From Morinoia aosen (lineage: Eukaryota > Arthropoda > Malacostraca > Amphipoda > Talitridae): DNA of 64,000 bases. How positions within the stretch are numbered: position 1 is the stretch's first letter; each line of letters begins with the position of its first letter. The stretch lies in NCBI GenBank assembly GCA_030386875.1, contig CM059573.1, positions 32,839,891 to 32,903,890 on the forward strand, given 5' to 3'. The position numbers were made by a program, and so were the translations under genes. Below are positions 1 to 11,705 of the stretch, piece after piece. The notes under the pieces were generated by a model that worked only from the letters and a program-made list of their open reading frames with translations, searched no databases and was not told where the DNA came from.

Positions 1-785
1 CAAATATTATTTTACTTATCCTTTACATGCAATAGTCTGACCCTAAATTCTTCCAACATGAGAGTCGAAAACTTAAGTTCAAAATTAAGATATTGCATGA
101 GCAAATTTACAAATTTCGCTATTTTTATACGTTCTAATTTTTAAGAGGTTAGAATATGAAGTTCATGTTTTCTAATTTAAGCTTCAAATGTTCAAAATTT
201 AACATGAAATATTTGAATTTTAGCGCTTGATAATTTCTTTGCAAAGAAAATTATGAATTTTAATAATACAGGACCATTATTGTGAAAATAAAGAATAGCT
301 TATTTATATCTAAAGAAAAAATCCTGGATGTATAAAATGCATTATTATACTTCGATGTCAACACACAAAATGTATTTCTGACTTTATTCAATATTTAACT
401 CACGCTTCAAAACGTTTCAAAGGGTATAAAAGGTTCAAGCTATTTAAAATATGACCGTTTCAATGAGTTGGAATATCAGTGTTAGGTTCTTTTTTACGGT
501 TGAAGAGAACTCGATCCTTAACCAGAAGGACTTATTTTTAAATACTACAATTTTATGTGAATTTGTTAAGTTTTACATGTTCATAAGATGGACGACCTAT
601 AACCCTATACATTCACAGCATCAATTAAGGAGAATGTTTCAAAATTTTAGTAATTTTTTATAATAAATATGTTTCTTTCTCAAATGAGAGAAAAAATACG
701 AGAAAAATTTCTTGAACGTTCGCGTACAGTACACGAAGTTCCGAACGTTTATGTAGGCTTGAGTTCGAAAATGGTGCACATATAT
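1..785. other. AT-rich non-coding DNA
   Basis: No convincing gene, repeat terminus or RNA structure is seen. The only ORF (451-663, 70 aa) has biased AT-driven composition and no recognisable motif. Confidence 0.5.
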
Positions 786-925
786 GCGATTCTAGCTATA
801 AAATAGCTAGGATCCTGATAGTTTTCGTTTTATCTAGATATCGAATTTGGTATTCTTGCTAATAGCTGTAAATCTAGATAGCTTAAAAATATCCTAGATA
901 GTTTCTAGCTAAAAACATCAGTAAT
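786..925. repeat. hAT-like subterminal repeat remnant
   Basis: The stretch carries several copies of CTAGATAG / CTAGCTA-type motifs in both orientations. The same motif cluster recurs just inside the hAT remnant at 5047-6017 (for example 5056-5170). I infer an orphan terminus of the same family. No coding sequence and no second terminus are seen beside it. Confidence 0.4.
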
Positions 926-3340
926 GAGTTGGAAGCTGAAATACGTTAAATTTGATATCAGTTGAGACCGTATATTCCATGCATGAAAGGCGTTCAAGCG
1001 TTGTATGGGTGTCGATCGTTCCTCGTTTAGTCACGTGAGTCTGAGTGAGGGATTCCGCGGGAAGTTAGTTGTACTTGGGATTAGTCGGGAGTGGGTACTC
1101 GGGAACATGAGTGATCAGTTTCTCAGTTGTTGTCAGCTTGTGTGGATACTCGTTTGTGATACTGTGACTCCCTTGAAAATACCGAAATTAAGCCTGCCAC
1201 AGTATTCAAGACATGGAAATTTGATCAAACTATATAAGTTTTAGCTGTTAAAGTATAGAAATTTCGTTAACTATTCATGCTACATAGCTTTTACTTGCTG
1301 ACCGTGCGTGACTCGTCGGGAATTCAATTTGGTAAATTCAGTTAACGGGCCTGATTGAACGCTGTAATTCCACAGTTCGCTACTAATTTACTATGTATGA
1401 ATAGGCTCTTTATTTGATTATATTGTCCTCACATGATTTATGACCTCCATTTATAAGATGAAATACGTATTATTGGAAAGTATTTTTATTGCTACAAGAT
1501 ATGAAGTCGAAATCATGAAATAGCTCAGCTGGTAACATGAATGACTAACAAGTAGCATGCTATTAAACCTTGTTGCACGAGTTGGAACAGTGTTTTGTAA
1601 CATATAACTCATTCTCTAGGTTTGAAAATAATATCCTGAACTGTGAAAGATTTGATTTTCATGAATTACAAATTTATGCAATACATGACATAGAACTAAG
1701 ATCTATCACCCGAATACTATTGTTGGTATTTAATTTTTTTTCAATTGCTTCACTGCTTATGTAAGATATCAAAAATGGATTGAACTGTTTTAAAACTCAC
1801 CGTTATGCATTCACGTGAGAAATGCATATGTTTTATAAATATCTATGTATCCATTATAAATAAGACATGACTGTACCATGTTAAAATGCGTACAGTCATG
1901 AACAAGGATTTCTGAATATAACAGCTGGCTGATGCTAACAAAATCCCAGTTTGGCCAAAAATTATAGTAAAATATCATTTTACACTCATATTCATTTGTG
2001 TTGAGGGGTAATTTCTGAAAATTTAGTTAACTTATCCTTACCAATTTAAATAATCTTTGCTTTTAGTAGTGCAAATTGTTTATGGGATGAATAATGTCCT
2101 GAAATATGTATCTATAAAATTTCAAAATATCAATCTAGAATCTGTCTTTGAAAGATGCTGTTCAGGTAATTAGAAGCATTCAACTCTCATTCATTGAATG
2201 CCATGGCAATGTTTCTCTTTGGATCCTCTTATTTGTACAATGTTGGTATATAAATTATTTGATTGGTTCCAGTGCAAATGTAGAATTTGTTAATCAATTT
2301 CCTTCTGATGAAACACATTACTCTGTCTATTCACTAAAGGAAACTACTTTCCAGTAAAAATTTGTGCATGGAAAATATAGGAACCTATATGTGAATGCCA
2401 ATTTTGTTCATATAAAGATAGACATAGAAATTTATTCCAGATATGTGAGAGGTACCAGTTTCCAAACAAAAAAAGAAAAAGTTTATAGGGCCTTGTTTTA
2501 ACCGTGTGATAACATAATTCCTATTCTGATTTAATCAATGTGTTTTAACACTGTGTATTTATGAAAAAAACTATTGGTAACTATTGGTAACTATTAATTG
2601 ACACCAGAAATATTATTTGAGAAAAAATTTATGAAATATTCTCGCATTATGACTCATGTGTACGAATAGACACTTTCTGATGAACTTTTGCTAACTTGAC
2701 TCTACAAATCTACAATTTCAAAGGAGAGCTTGAGTTAGGTGATTGAAAAATTAGTTCATCCAGATTATTGTTCTCAATCATATAATAACAGACATGAATT
2801 AGTTTTTCATACTTGGCCAAGCAAACTCGTTTGACTTCAAACTTTGTGTGTACAATAAATTGATCTCAGAGTCGTCCAGTAATGCAAATGAAAGCTTAGT
2901 CAGTGATATCCCTCTAGATTTGCTTGAGTCCTGAACCTAGAGATAGAAGTTCATCTCATAGCAATTCTTCCAATGATGCTTCTATTAGTACCTCATATTA
3001 AATATTACTTCAGGTTTGCAAGACCTATCTTGGTGAATTGTGAAGTATTTAGACCTTATTAAGTGAATGCTAATGCAATACTCATTAGGCAATCCTCTCA
3101 TTCCAATATTTTTAGTATTTGATTTGCTTTGATGGCTCAGTGTAAAAAAAAACTTCAAAATGATTTTTCTTCTGATTAAAATTATCATTATTGTTCAAAA
3201 CACGAATTTACTTTCCAGGATTATTTTTGTTTGTGAAATATATATGTAAGTTCAAATTCCTTACAAATATAAAGATAGACATAAAACTTATTATAGATAT
3301 GACATCAAAGTTTCCACGTTCCAACTACGGTCCATAAGGA
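926..3340. other. Non-coding DNA, no feature recognised
   Basis: Several 60-80 aa ORFs occur on both strands but none has a motif, a splice context or protein-like composition. A TAGCTCAGCTGG string near 1523 resembles a Pol III A box but lacks a B box. Nothing else stands out. Confidence 0.4.
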
Positions 3341-3344
3341 TTAA

Positions 3345-3816
3345 GGGACAACAAACTAAATTTTAATTTGTGGACAGATTGCTCTGAAATTTGCCCAGTT
3401 TATGTAATTTTTTAAATGAATAACATTGTTTTCCATGTATATTTCGTGATTTTGGCCATAGTTTTTTTAGAAAATGAGGAATATTTTTCATAATTTATGG
3501 GATTTTTTTGGACATTTCATACGAATGGAAGCCTGAGTTTTTATATTCTAGAACAAAAACTAAGACAGTTTTAGAATCTTTGTAAAATTGCTAGCAAAGT
3601 TACAAAACTGGATTTATCATTTTCCTTTCGTTTCCTATTGAAATGTTGGTCAAAAATTCATGGTTTTATACCCTCACCATCTATCTTTAGACCCCTCTTT
3701 GGGGGGCTCTAGTACCCGTAACCCCAATAAATTTTAGGACGCAACAGCCCCTTCGACCTAATGACCCTTTCTCAGCAAAATTTAAAATTTTTGATCAAAT
3801 CGCACAGTTGTCCCCC
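3345..3816. mobile_element. Short diverged copy of TTAA-target (Kolobok-like) element
   Basis: It starts TTAA|GGGACAAC and ends GTTGTCCCCC|TAAA, so the ends are inverted and flanked by TTAA/TAAA. Interior text (the segment with 'agacagttttagaat', then 'ccccaataaattttaggac') matches the elements at 18317-19425 and 33817-34919. It is about half their length, so it is a diverged, internally deleted relative. No transposase is present. Confidence 0.5.
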
Positions 3817-3995
3817 TAAAGTTTTTAAGAACTTTTTCAAACATGTGGTAACACTACAAGTTCTATTGTGATTTACTTTAACTGTGTATTTTGATATGAG
3901 ATGTAGAGTTTTTGGATCAAACTGATCTACAAAAGCGAAATCATTGCTTGTAAAATGATTCAATGTGAATATTTTTTAGTCGTCAGTCAGTCAGC

Positions 3996-4426
3996 TTGAA
4001 AGTTACTTTCAGAAAAAACCTTCGTCAGCTTGCTACTGGTAATCTACACTGCCTTCACAGAAACGCAAATTATTTTCTGAATCGTCGACGCGGCAGAAGC
4101 ATCGAAGGATTGTTGAAAGAATTTTTTTCAGAAGATGATTCAGATGAAGCAATTTCTCATACTTTCCCAGTTGAAGATGGGTGTGATTCGAAATCTTGTT
4201 TTTATGATGAACTTACCAAGAATCCTCCAATAATGCTATTGAAACAAACTACTCAAAGTTGCCGAGTGATACTCTTCCTGATAACAGATCAGACATGTTC
4301 AATGAAGACATTGCTCCATTGAACAGTCAAAATTCAATACGTGATGTTCCTAATCGCATAGGGTCAATCAAAGAACCTCCAGAAGAATGTCTGAGCTCAA
4401 ACAGTGATACTCCTGAGCATAGTGAC
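3996..4426 (+). pseudogene. N-terminal half of interrupted transposase-domain gene
   Basis: A hydrophilic Ser/Asp/Glu-rich reading frame begins at 3996 (LRQLATGNLHCLHR, then FFSEDDSDEA). It shifts frame near 4205-4215 and continues as EPPEECLSSNSDTPEHSD up to 4426. There a BEL/Pao element begins. If the element and one copy of its 5-bp target duplication are removed, the codons of ...EHSD run directly in frame into TSTFHSDSS at 13778. The acidic, Ser-rich lead-in is typical of the N-terminus of animal transposase-domain proteins whose downstream motifs are seen after 13.8 kb. It is dead in this copy through both the frameshift and the insertion. The family name is inferred from the C-terminal half. 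Confidence 0.55.
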
Positions 4427-4779
4427 TGTCTTGGCCAAGCCGTAAAGAGCCACTCAGGCTTGGCCAAGCAGGAACATGGTGCGAGGATATTTTCCGGTAT
4501 AATGAAAATACGGTGGTGTAGGAGAATCCTCTCGTGAAAATTTGGTTTAACTGCAAGAAAGAAAAAAATATTTTATAGCTAGTGAACCTTAACAATACCA
4601 ACATCGCGACAAAACTAGTTCACATAGTTTAAGTTTTTATTTTCCTTTAAAAAATACACAACCTTAAAAATTATAACACTTACATCCGTGGCGGCCAGAC
4701 CGCATTGAAAAAATATATGTCCTAAAACGTCCACTCTGGAGGAGATAAACCAGAAAACAAGTTATTAATTACTATAAGC

Positions 4780-4882
4780 AGGCACACACGCTTGATCCAC
4801 CCAGGCACACACTCTTGATCCACCCAGGCACACACGCTTGATCCACCCAGGCACACACGCTTGAACCACCCAGGCACACGAA
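4780..4882. repeat. 23-bp minisatellite inside LTR
   Basis: About four tandem copies of AGGCACACACGCTTGATCCA plus CCC, with small variants (actctt, gaacc). The other LTR (13189-13310) has about five copies. Confidence 0.85.
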
Positions 4883-4917
4883 CAACGCATTGACAACTAG
4901 AAAAGCACGGAACCTTA

Positions 4918-6511
4918 AGGGCCGTTTACACTGGTCTACATTTTGCTGCAGGCTCACGTGTAGACGCCTCGTGTGGAGCTTCACAAGAGACATGTGCGTT
5001 TAGACTAGACACCATTGGAGCGAGCCATGGAGCGCACGCTGCTCAACAGGGCTGCCACTCTAGATATTATATAGCGAGATCTAGATGTTTTTGCTGATGC
5101 CTAGATGTAAAATTTCGAACCTAGATATTAGCTACAAAATCTATATAGTTTTTTCAGCGTGCTAGAAATTTTCTAGCTAGAATTACATTTAAGCTATGTA
5201 TATGATAGATTACTGTAAATTCGAATTAGGAATTTACCATAATGGTTGATTACTACTTCATTCTCATTATATTTGTTAATTCACTTAAGCAAATATTCTG
5301 AATAGTGAAGCAACCAAATTCTGATCGTGTTATGTTCAGATTATGAACGACACCAAGACGGCTATTTCACGGTTCATAAGCTAAAGCACACTATCTCCAA
5401 TTGCAAAACTAGTGATGACATCAAAGAATCATGGAATAAAATGCACATACATTATCAAGAATGTAGTGTGGCCTCATTTTGACGAAAGACTGACCAATGA
5501 TATTGGTAACAATGAGTTCAGTTTATTGTTGGATGGAAGCAATGATATTTCTATCATTAAACTACTTGGTGTATCAGTTATATACTAAAGCAATGAATCT
5601 AATAAAGTAGAATCAACTTACTTAGTAATTGCAAAATTATTAAAAGTGATGAAGATAGCGGTGTGAAAGCCTTAAAACCATTGTTTATAAGTAGGAATCT
5701 GAGCATTGATAATTGCAATGCAATAGAGACTGACCTTTCTACTCGCAACACGTGTGGAATTGAAGAATATTTGGATACCAAGCTTTATTAGGGTAAATAT
5801 CAGGATACTAGATAATTCATATAAAGAAAAATTGCCTAATATGAAGCAATTTATGATATAAATATCCTTATATGCTATTGTTCAACTAATTTATTATAGT
5901 AGATAATTAATTAATTTCTAGATATATTTTTGGATGTTTTATTTTTAAATCTAGATGTTTCTCGATATTTTTTGAGGTCACACTAGATTTTTTGGTCAAA
6001 CACAAGTGGCAGCCATGCAGCACAAAACCAGTCAGTGTGGCTTGCTGCTTTGAAATATGGATTGCTGTCGACGAGCTTGTGTGAATATTGTTGCTGCATC
6101 GTAGCTACGTAATATCTTTTTTTATTTGCATGAGTGAAATGTTACTATATTCGTTCATTTTCATTAAAATAAAATGGAAAGCAGCCTCCTTATATTCGCA
6201 GCTTTTAGTCTGCCAAAGGCATTGATGGGCTTAGAACATTTCAATTAGAAGCAGTGTAGTTTCTCGCGGCAGTGTTGAGTCAGCCATTACGGGTGAGCGA
6301 GAGCGCTACCTCACTTGATGACTACCAATCGCACACTGACCGGTCTAGAGCTGCGCCTCGCAAGGCTCGCACACGTGCAGCCACTCCATGGATTCAAGCA
6401 AAGCGAATCGGGAACTTCGGGCTCACACACACAAATATGAGACTCAGTGGTGAGCTTTGTCTACGCGAGTCGCGCCTCACAGCCGAAATGTCCCCGAGTG
6501 TAAACACCCCT
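4918..6511. mobile_element. PIF/Harbinger-like non-autonomous transposon
   Basis: The left end reads AGGGCCGTTTACACTGG and the right end, reverse-complemented, reads AGGGGTGTTTACACTCGG. The ends are flanked by TTA at 4915-4917 and 6512-6514. The intact LTR at 13.3 kb has the empty site CCTTAGTC with a single TTA, proving insertion with a 3-bp target duplication. A TTA/TAA 3-bp duplication with GGG-starting ends is the PIF/Harbinger signature. No transposase is encoded. Without the nested hAT piece it is about 620 bp. The ORF at 6272-6520 has no recognisable motif. Confidence 0.75.
5047..6017 (+). mobile_element. hAT remnant nested in the Harbinger-like element
   Basis: Termini CAGGGCTGCCACT (5047) and AGTGGCAGCCATG (ending 6017) are near-perfect inverted repeats of hAT type. 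They are flanked by CTGCTCAA and CAGCACAA, an 8-bp target duplication with 6 of 8 matches. CTAGAT motifs fill the subterminal zones. Around 5480-5620 the + strand reads FSLLLDGSNDIS then KLLGVSVIY, the counterpart of the hAT motif with a DES-TD-S core. A stop follows. Only a short internal piece of transposase survives. Confidence 0.65.
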
Positions 6512-6671
6512 TTAGTCTAAGTTCAACACACAGGAGCGCAGCTTCTCAAAACACTCACTGTCATTAAGTGCGCTGGCTTGGCAAATGCCTAGTGTGTATT
6601 GTCACATTTATTCGCAAAAATGTCTTTACATATCTTACTCCTAGTAATTTAACGAACGCGTAGGTAAACAG

Positions 6672-6774
6672 GTAAGTAGTAACACAGACTAAGTAGTAAC
6701 ACAGACTAAGTAGTAACACAGACTAAGCAGTAACACAGACTAAGTAGTAACACAGACTAAGTAGTAACACAGAT
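6672..6774. repeat. 17-bp minisatellite inside LTR
   Basis: About six tandem copies of TAAGTAGTAACACAGAC. The other LTR (13510-13645) has about eight, including diverged units. There are no spacers, so it is not a CRISPR-type array. Confidence 0.85.
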
Positions 6775-6921
6775 AGACCATAATCCCGATTACGGAATAG
6801 AAATTTCAGTAGTGACAGTTTCAGTTTTATCAGAAAGAGAAATGCGTTTAAATTAGGGCAGTGGGCTTCGGCTTCTAGGATGTTGCCACAAAGAAAGGTT
6901 AAATTCACGGTGACCGTGACA

Positions 6922-6932
6922 CTCCCCGCTTC
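6922..6932 (-). promoter_or_regulatory. Polypurine tract of BEL element
   Basis: On the minus strand GAAGCGGGGAG directly precedes the LTR start TGTCACGG. Its purine richness and position match the plus-strand priming site of LTR elements. Confidence 0.65.
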
Positions 6933-7376
6933 AGCGCTTTATGCGTTTACGTCTTTTGCACTTTGTTAATTGTTAGTATTTGCTTGCTATTCACCATTTA
7001 ACCCAAACGGCCAGCGTCTGCCTCCTCCAGCAAAATGAGGCTCGTTATAGGGCACTGATAGACGTGGTGGCCCTTGCCGTCCTGAAGCACTGCTCGAACG
7101 AACAAGTTGCGAACCTTGCCATCTGCGCTAGGAGTCACCCGCTCCACACGTCCTTAAGGCCATGTAAGGCGTTTAGTATTCTTGTATTTTATGAGAACAA
7201 TATACCCTTCTTGAAAATTGCGCGACGGGATCTTTCACTTCTGGCGTTTCAGTAGGTCGCTCAAGTAGTCGCGCTTGAATCTCACCCAAAACTGATCGGC
7301 AAGATATTGAACCCTTCGCCATTGTTTGGCACCGCACGACATTAGGTCCGAGTGCGTGAAGTCGTCGTTCGAACAA
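6933..7376 (-). pseudogene. BEL integrase C-terminal region, decayed
   Basis: Downstream of the integrase core the minus strand keeps BEL-like C-terminal text. DQFWVRFKRDYLSDLLKRQK runs to 7235, then in another frame come KDPVAQFSRRVYCSHKIQEY and a stretch rich in R/G (around 7000-7160). This corresponds to the conserved region after the integrase of BEL/Pao polyproteins. At least two frameshifts or stops are present. It ends next to the polypurine tract. Confidence 0.5.
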
Positions 7377-8104
7377 ATTCCCTCTTTCATGGTGAGGAGC
7401 ATTGAAGGTGAGAGAGGAACAGGGTCATTTGGGTTTTTCGACACGGGCCACAAGGGTGTCGAATTTACTATCGACATGGCTTCGGACAGTAGAGTGTGCA
7501 ATTCGCATCTTGTTAGGGTTCTCTTTCCAAGCTGCAACATGGCGAAATCGAGAGCTCGTCTAATCTGGCCAATTTTTCTTTCGACCGCCCCTCCAAAATG
7601 AGACGCGTGGGGAGGATTCATCTCCCACCTGCAGCCGAGCGTAGCCAACTTGTCGCCGACTGCCACGCTCTGAGATTCATCGGCTTGATTCAGGGCACCG
7701 ATGAAATTCCGTCCCTGATCTGATCGGAACAGCTTACAAGGCCCTCTGAACGCTACAAATCTTCGAAATGCGTTGGTTAATGAATTAGTGTCCATCGCGG
7801 TTAACAATTCCAGATGCACGGCTCTAGTACTCAAACACGTAAATACGAGAGCCCACGCCTTTTTCAGGGCGCAATTGCGCCTGGTAGTTTGACCCTCCCT
7901 CATCATCCAGTGGCCCATCACATCGCACCCGGCGTTTACGAACGGAGGTGTGGTAGCGATTCTGTCAATTGGTAATTCTGTCATAATCTGTGTCTGGCAC
8001 GCTGTTCTCAATCTTCTGCAACTGAAGCACCTGTTGATAAATTGCCTGACACGTCTGTTACCACTTTCAATGAAAAACCCCGCACTACGGATGGATGGCA
8101 CCAA
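7235..8104 (-). pseudogene. BEL integrase core domain
   Basis: This is the longest pol frame (289 codons). It opens with the second half of the integrase zinc site (NRCFSCRRLR, a C-x2-C). Candidate catalytic acids follow: D in AGCDVMGHW, D in FRSDQGRNF and E in GAVERKIGQIRRAL, the DDE order of retroviral-type integrases. LVFTCLSTRAVHLELL between the first two is typical of BEL/Pao. The frame continues from the HH half in the preceding frame (8085-8285) after a shift near 8100. The Met at 8104 is just the first ATG in this frame and not a real start. Confidence 0.85.
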
Positions 8105-8585
8105 GCGTAACGTGACGCCCTTGGTGTTTCATTGCATCATGATAAAAATTAATGATAATTTCCGTAATGCGATGGTTTTTTGGGAGAATCATTGGATGCT
8201 TCATTTCTACGGGCAATTCGCTTCTAGCTAGTCTTTCGCCTACTGTCAAAAAATCGTGCTTATCAATGAAAGGAGAATATGACAATAACTAATGTTTGAT
8301 GGGTAAATCGACATTCTTAAGCGCTGCCTCGAAATATTTAGGATAGTATCTCTTTTGCACATCTGAAACTAGGGTAAAGACGCAAGTCTGGAAGTTAGGC
8401 TGAGGGCAACGCTCAGCGAGGCACACACCTAGTCTCTGCCTCACACGGTCCAGCAAGCATCTCACAAATAGAATTACGCCTACTACTGAAATGATTCGTA
8501 ACCAAGAACTCTTGCGAGTCAGCAACTTTTCGAAAGCTGACTCTCGTGGCCGCACAGCGGAGCACAGAACTGTGTTCTCGTTCAT
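8085..8585 (-). pseudogene. BEL integrase N-terminal zinc-binding region, broken
   Basis: Two successive frames (8289-8585 and 8085-8285) cover the linker from RNase H to integrase. The second contains VGERLARSEL, KHPMILPKNHRITEI and FYHDAMKHQG, the His-His half of the HHCC zinc finger, which is well conserved in BEL/Pao. The first has RPRESAFEKLLTRKSSW, matching the segment before the integrase. A stop separates the two, and a further shift leads into the core frame. Confidence 0.75.
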
Positions 8586-8773
8586 TTCCTCGGGTAGATC
8601 ATGAACAACATTGATACGAGATTTTTCAGCCGAGTTGCTACCAATGAAGGATGGCCCAGTGAACTAGCAAGATCTTTGCAGTTCTGCGGGGGTGTGAGGC
8701 CGAGTGGCTATATCGGCGGGGTTGTCCTGGCTACTGATATAAAACCATTGATCTGGCCGTCAAATATTATGAA

Positions 8774-9529
8774 CTATTTCCACCCTTCTTTCAACGTACC
8801 GAGAAAATCTTTTGTTTTATTCGTCAGATAACCGATTACTACTCTGCTATCGGTAAAGAAGAACACATTTTTAACAGGCACTGAGAGTTCAGAAATTAGT
8901 TGCTGACTGGCCACAGCGACGTCTACGGACGCGCACAACTCTAATCTAGGAATGGAGGTTGCTCCTTGAGGGGATACTTTACTTTCACCCTTGGCAAAGG
9001 CAACCGACACCTTACTACTACAGTCAGTGAATTTTAGGTACATGACATGGCCGATAGCATCTTTGGATGCATCAAAGAACATGAAAAGCTCCACGCTAGC
9101 AACTCTGCCGAATCCGCTAGGAGTGAAACTTCTCGGTAAGGTCACCGTGTCCAAGTCTCCCAACGTTTTCAACCAGCGGTTCCAATTCTCTAGGTGAACC
9201 GTCGGTAACTCATCATCCCAGCCGAGAGCCTGCTGGCTCTGTTCAAATAGAATGCATCGTAAGATCAATCTACCCCCCAGGACAACTGGGGATACAAAGC
9301 CTAACGGGTCGAACAGAGAATTGATTATTGACAAAACCCCTCTTCGTGTGAATGATTTCTTTTCGATGTGGGTCTTTATCAAAAATTCATCGGTTCCAAC
9401 ACACCAAGCCACTCCAAGGGTTCTTTGAACAGCACAATCATTGAAATTCAACTCTGAAAAACCCTTCGCTCTCTCTGACTCTGGAAATGCTTTCATAACG
9501 GCACCGTCATTTGAAACTATTTTGTGCAA
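8774..9529 (-). pseudogene. BEL RT connection and RNase H domain
   Basis: The frame (251 codons) has the Pao-family motif SLFDPLGFVSPVVLGGR. RNase H signatures follow: FFDASKDAIGHVMYL (first Asp), IPRLELCA (Glu) and FFTDSRVVIGYL (second Asp). It then stops. Homology resumes in other frames at 8590-8770 with text like DNPADIATR, the usual segment between RNase H and integrase. The frame is displaced relative to the upstream RT frame (break near 9545). Confidence 0.85.
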
Positions 9530-9547
9530 CCGTATTTTGAACGACGA

Positions 9548-10386
9548 TTAAATACTTCTTGACACTGACGCAACTGCCACCGCTTCCCGTACAGAGGACG
9601 CAGCTCCTAACCCATCGTCCACGTAAAAGTTTTTACTGACATACTGACGAGCCTGTGGCAGATAGGTGCTGGGCAGGTAATTCAGTGATTCACTACGCTC
9701 TGAATAGAAATCGACTGCTTTACGAAGACAAATGGTTGCTATTGCAGGGCTACAACAATTACCAAAAATGTGTACTCTTGATCGGTACTGCACCAATTCC
9801 TTACTAGGATCGTTATCATCAAACCAAAAGAACCTCATGTAATCTCTATGAGCAGGGACCACAGAGAAAGAGTGAAACATAGATTGAACATCTGCAACGA
9901 ACCCAATTTCGCCCTCCCTGAACCTGGTAAGAACTCCCCTCAGGCAGTTATTTTGGTCCGGACCTGGCAGCAGTACCGAATTTAAGCTGACCCCACCAAA
10001 GGTTGCAGCGCTGTCGAAAACAAGACGAATTTTACCCTTTTTTGGATGAGTTACCGGAAACACTGGCAGAAACCATACTTTACCTTTTGTTTCTACAGCA
10101 TCGCCTTTAACTCTCTCGACATGTCGAGATTCAATAGTTGCCGCATTGACTCGAGGCATTGCTTCAGCTTTTCAGGCTCCCTTGTTAAGCGCTGCAGAGT
10201 GGTTATCTCGCGCAGATAGACTGCTGCTTTGTTATCAGGCAGATCTTGGTCATCGCGTTGAAACGGCAGGGGAGTTTCGATGTTACCGTCGTCGGTCACT
10301 TTGACGTTGTTGTGAATAATATCGAGGAACTTTTTATCGTCTACTGACAACCCCCGTTGTTCATCGTTGGTTTGTCGCGTAAACAC
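9548..10386 (-). pseudogene. BEL reverse transcriptase, two overlapping frames
   Basis: The N-terminal part (10093-10386) has LPFQRDDQDLPDNK and the linker before the polymerase. The main part (9548-10159) has GKIRLVFDSAA, LNSVLLPGPD, FVADVQSMF (first catalytic Asp) and NFYVDDGLGA (YVDD box). This order is diagnostic of BEL/Pao polymerases. The two pieces overlap by about 65 bp in different frames, so at least one frameshift lies at 10095-10160. The polymerase palm is otherwise complete. Confidence 0.9.
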
Positions 10387-11705
10387 GTTGTCCAGTATTT
10401 CGGGACGAAACTCCTTTCAGCCCTGAAATGCTCACCGCACTCGATGCTTGTTTTCAGCGTAGTGAATTTCCTGCGTTCATTCCTGCATCTCTCTGGACAG
10501 ATTGACCCAACGATGGCAAATCCCAGAGGAGTGCGGCAGACAAACGGGGCCTTTAATTGTTCTGTATTTGCTGCCATGAGGTCTCCTCCGTCTCTCCCGA
10601 TCAAAATAGTGACTTCTGCAGCGAGGTCTTCTTCATAGAAATGTTGTGCGTACTTCGACAGTGTAGGATGTTTGGCTACCATCTGTCGTGTAGCGACCTC
10701 ATGTCTGGTGTCTGGAATCATATTATTTTCGAAGAGGTCAGGTAAGGGGAAAGTCTCTTTCCTCTCAGCGGCCTGGATGACGAGCCCAGAGGCTACCCTT
10801 CCATCTTGAGTGCTCGACGTTCCAGACAACGTCGCTATTGAATACGATTCCACTGGCCAATCCGCTCCAAAAAAGTCGAATAACTTGGAAGTCGCAAAAC
10901 TCTGGTCGGATTGATCAATGAGGATCGCGTAGGTCCGCAATTTGGTCAATTGCCCGGGAAGATTAATATCGACCAGCATAGTTTTCCCGCAGCTTCTTCC
11001 TCTAATGTCACCGCAAATCGAAATACACAACGTGCTTGATTGGTTCGAGCGCAATCCCGCCGTAGGACGCACAAAGTTTTGTTGTGTACTCGCTTTTTCA
11101 TGGATAAATTTTTTATTTATGTTCAAATTCTTTCGTTTATTGGCATGCAAAATTGTGCAGTGGTTTTCACTGCCACACGTACAACACCTCACTTTCTCCG
11201 AACAATTCGCTGCGAAATGATCTCCTAGACAACGGAAACATAGGTTAAAATTGCTTATCAGCTGCTTCCTCATGCTCGGATCTGCACGTTTGAACATGTC
11301 ACAGTTGCAGATGTCATGCGTTTTGCTTTTGTGCAACGCGCACTTGAAAGTGATCGAAGACTTTTGCGGAGCAGGTGTAGTTTCCGAGTCAGTACGAGAA
11401 TGAGACGCGTTGGTGAGCAATCAAGTATAATCAGGTCGACGAGAAAGGGATTTCTTGCTTCCCTGATTGATATTAATTGCAGAACTGGCCTTCAAGTCGT
11501 CGCACAAAGTGTTCGACTTGTCACTCAAGAAATTTACGAACACAACTTGCTTGCTTGCTACTACTATGTCGCTCTCCATTCCTCTGATGACAGGAAAATT
11601 CTGAAGTTGAGCGTACAGGCTCATGGCAACTTCAACCTCAGAACCAAACCTTCGATGCAGTTCTTTGTATATTGTTTTCAGAGCGCTGCTCGCGTCTGCG
11701 CCCAC
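10341..11705 (-). pseudogene. BEL gag C-terminus, zinc knuckles and protease
   Basis: One frame runs from 11705 to 10341 apart from a single in-frame TGA at 11421-11423. Before the TGA, RRFGSEVEVAMSLYAQLQNF matches the BEL gag segment. After it comes a knuckle pair, CFRCLGDHFAANC and CCTCGSENHCTILH. The protease zone reads AILIDQSDQSFAT, where BEL proteases normally have a D-S/T-G triad, so the catalytic Gly is replaced. TILIGRDGGDLM and APFVCRTPLGFAIVG are the usual end of that domain. It overlaps the RT frame by 46 bp, indicating another frameshift. Confidence 0.85.

Larger units (their letters stand above)
4427..6921 (-). repeat. 3' LTR of BEL element, interrupted by DNA transposon
   Basis: It aligns with 12837-13772 along its whole length except for the insertion at 4918-6511. 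It begins TGTCTTGGCC on the + strand and ends CCGTGACA, the TG...CA termini. It carries two minisatellites (23-bp and 17-bp units) that differ in copy number from the other LTR. Scattered substitutions between the two LTRs show the insertion is not recent. Confidence 0.9.

Noticed and set aside
1518..1595. tRNA gene (TAGCTCAGCTGG A-box match)
   Set aside because: No B box, no acceptor or T stem that pairs.
4772..4993. Cys/Gly-rich minus-strand ORF as a secreted peptide
   Set aside because: It is a translation of the 23-bp minisatellite and also appears at 13132-13323.
6672..6774. CRISPR-like array
   Set aside because: Units are contiguous 17-bp tandems without spacers and lie in an LTR of a eukaryotic element.
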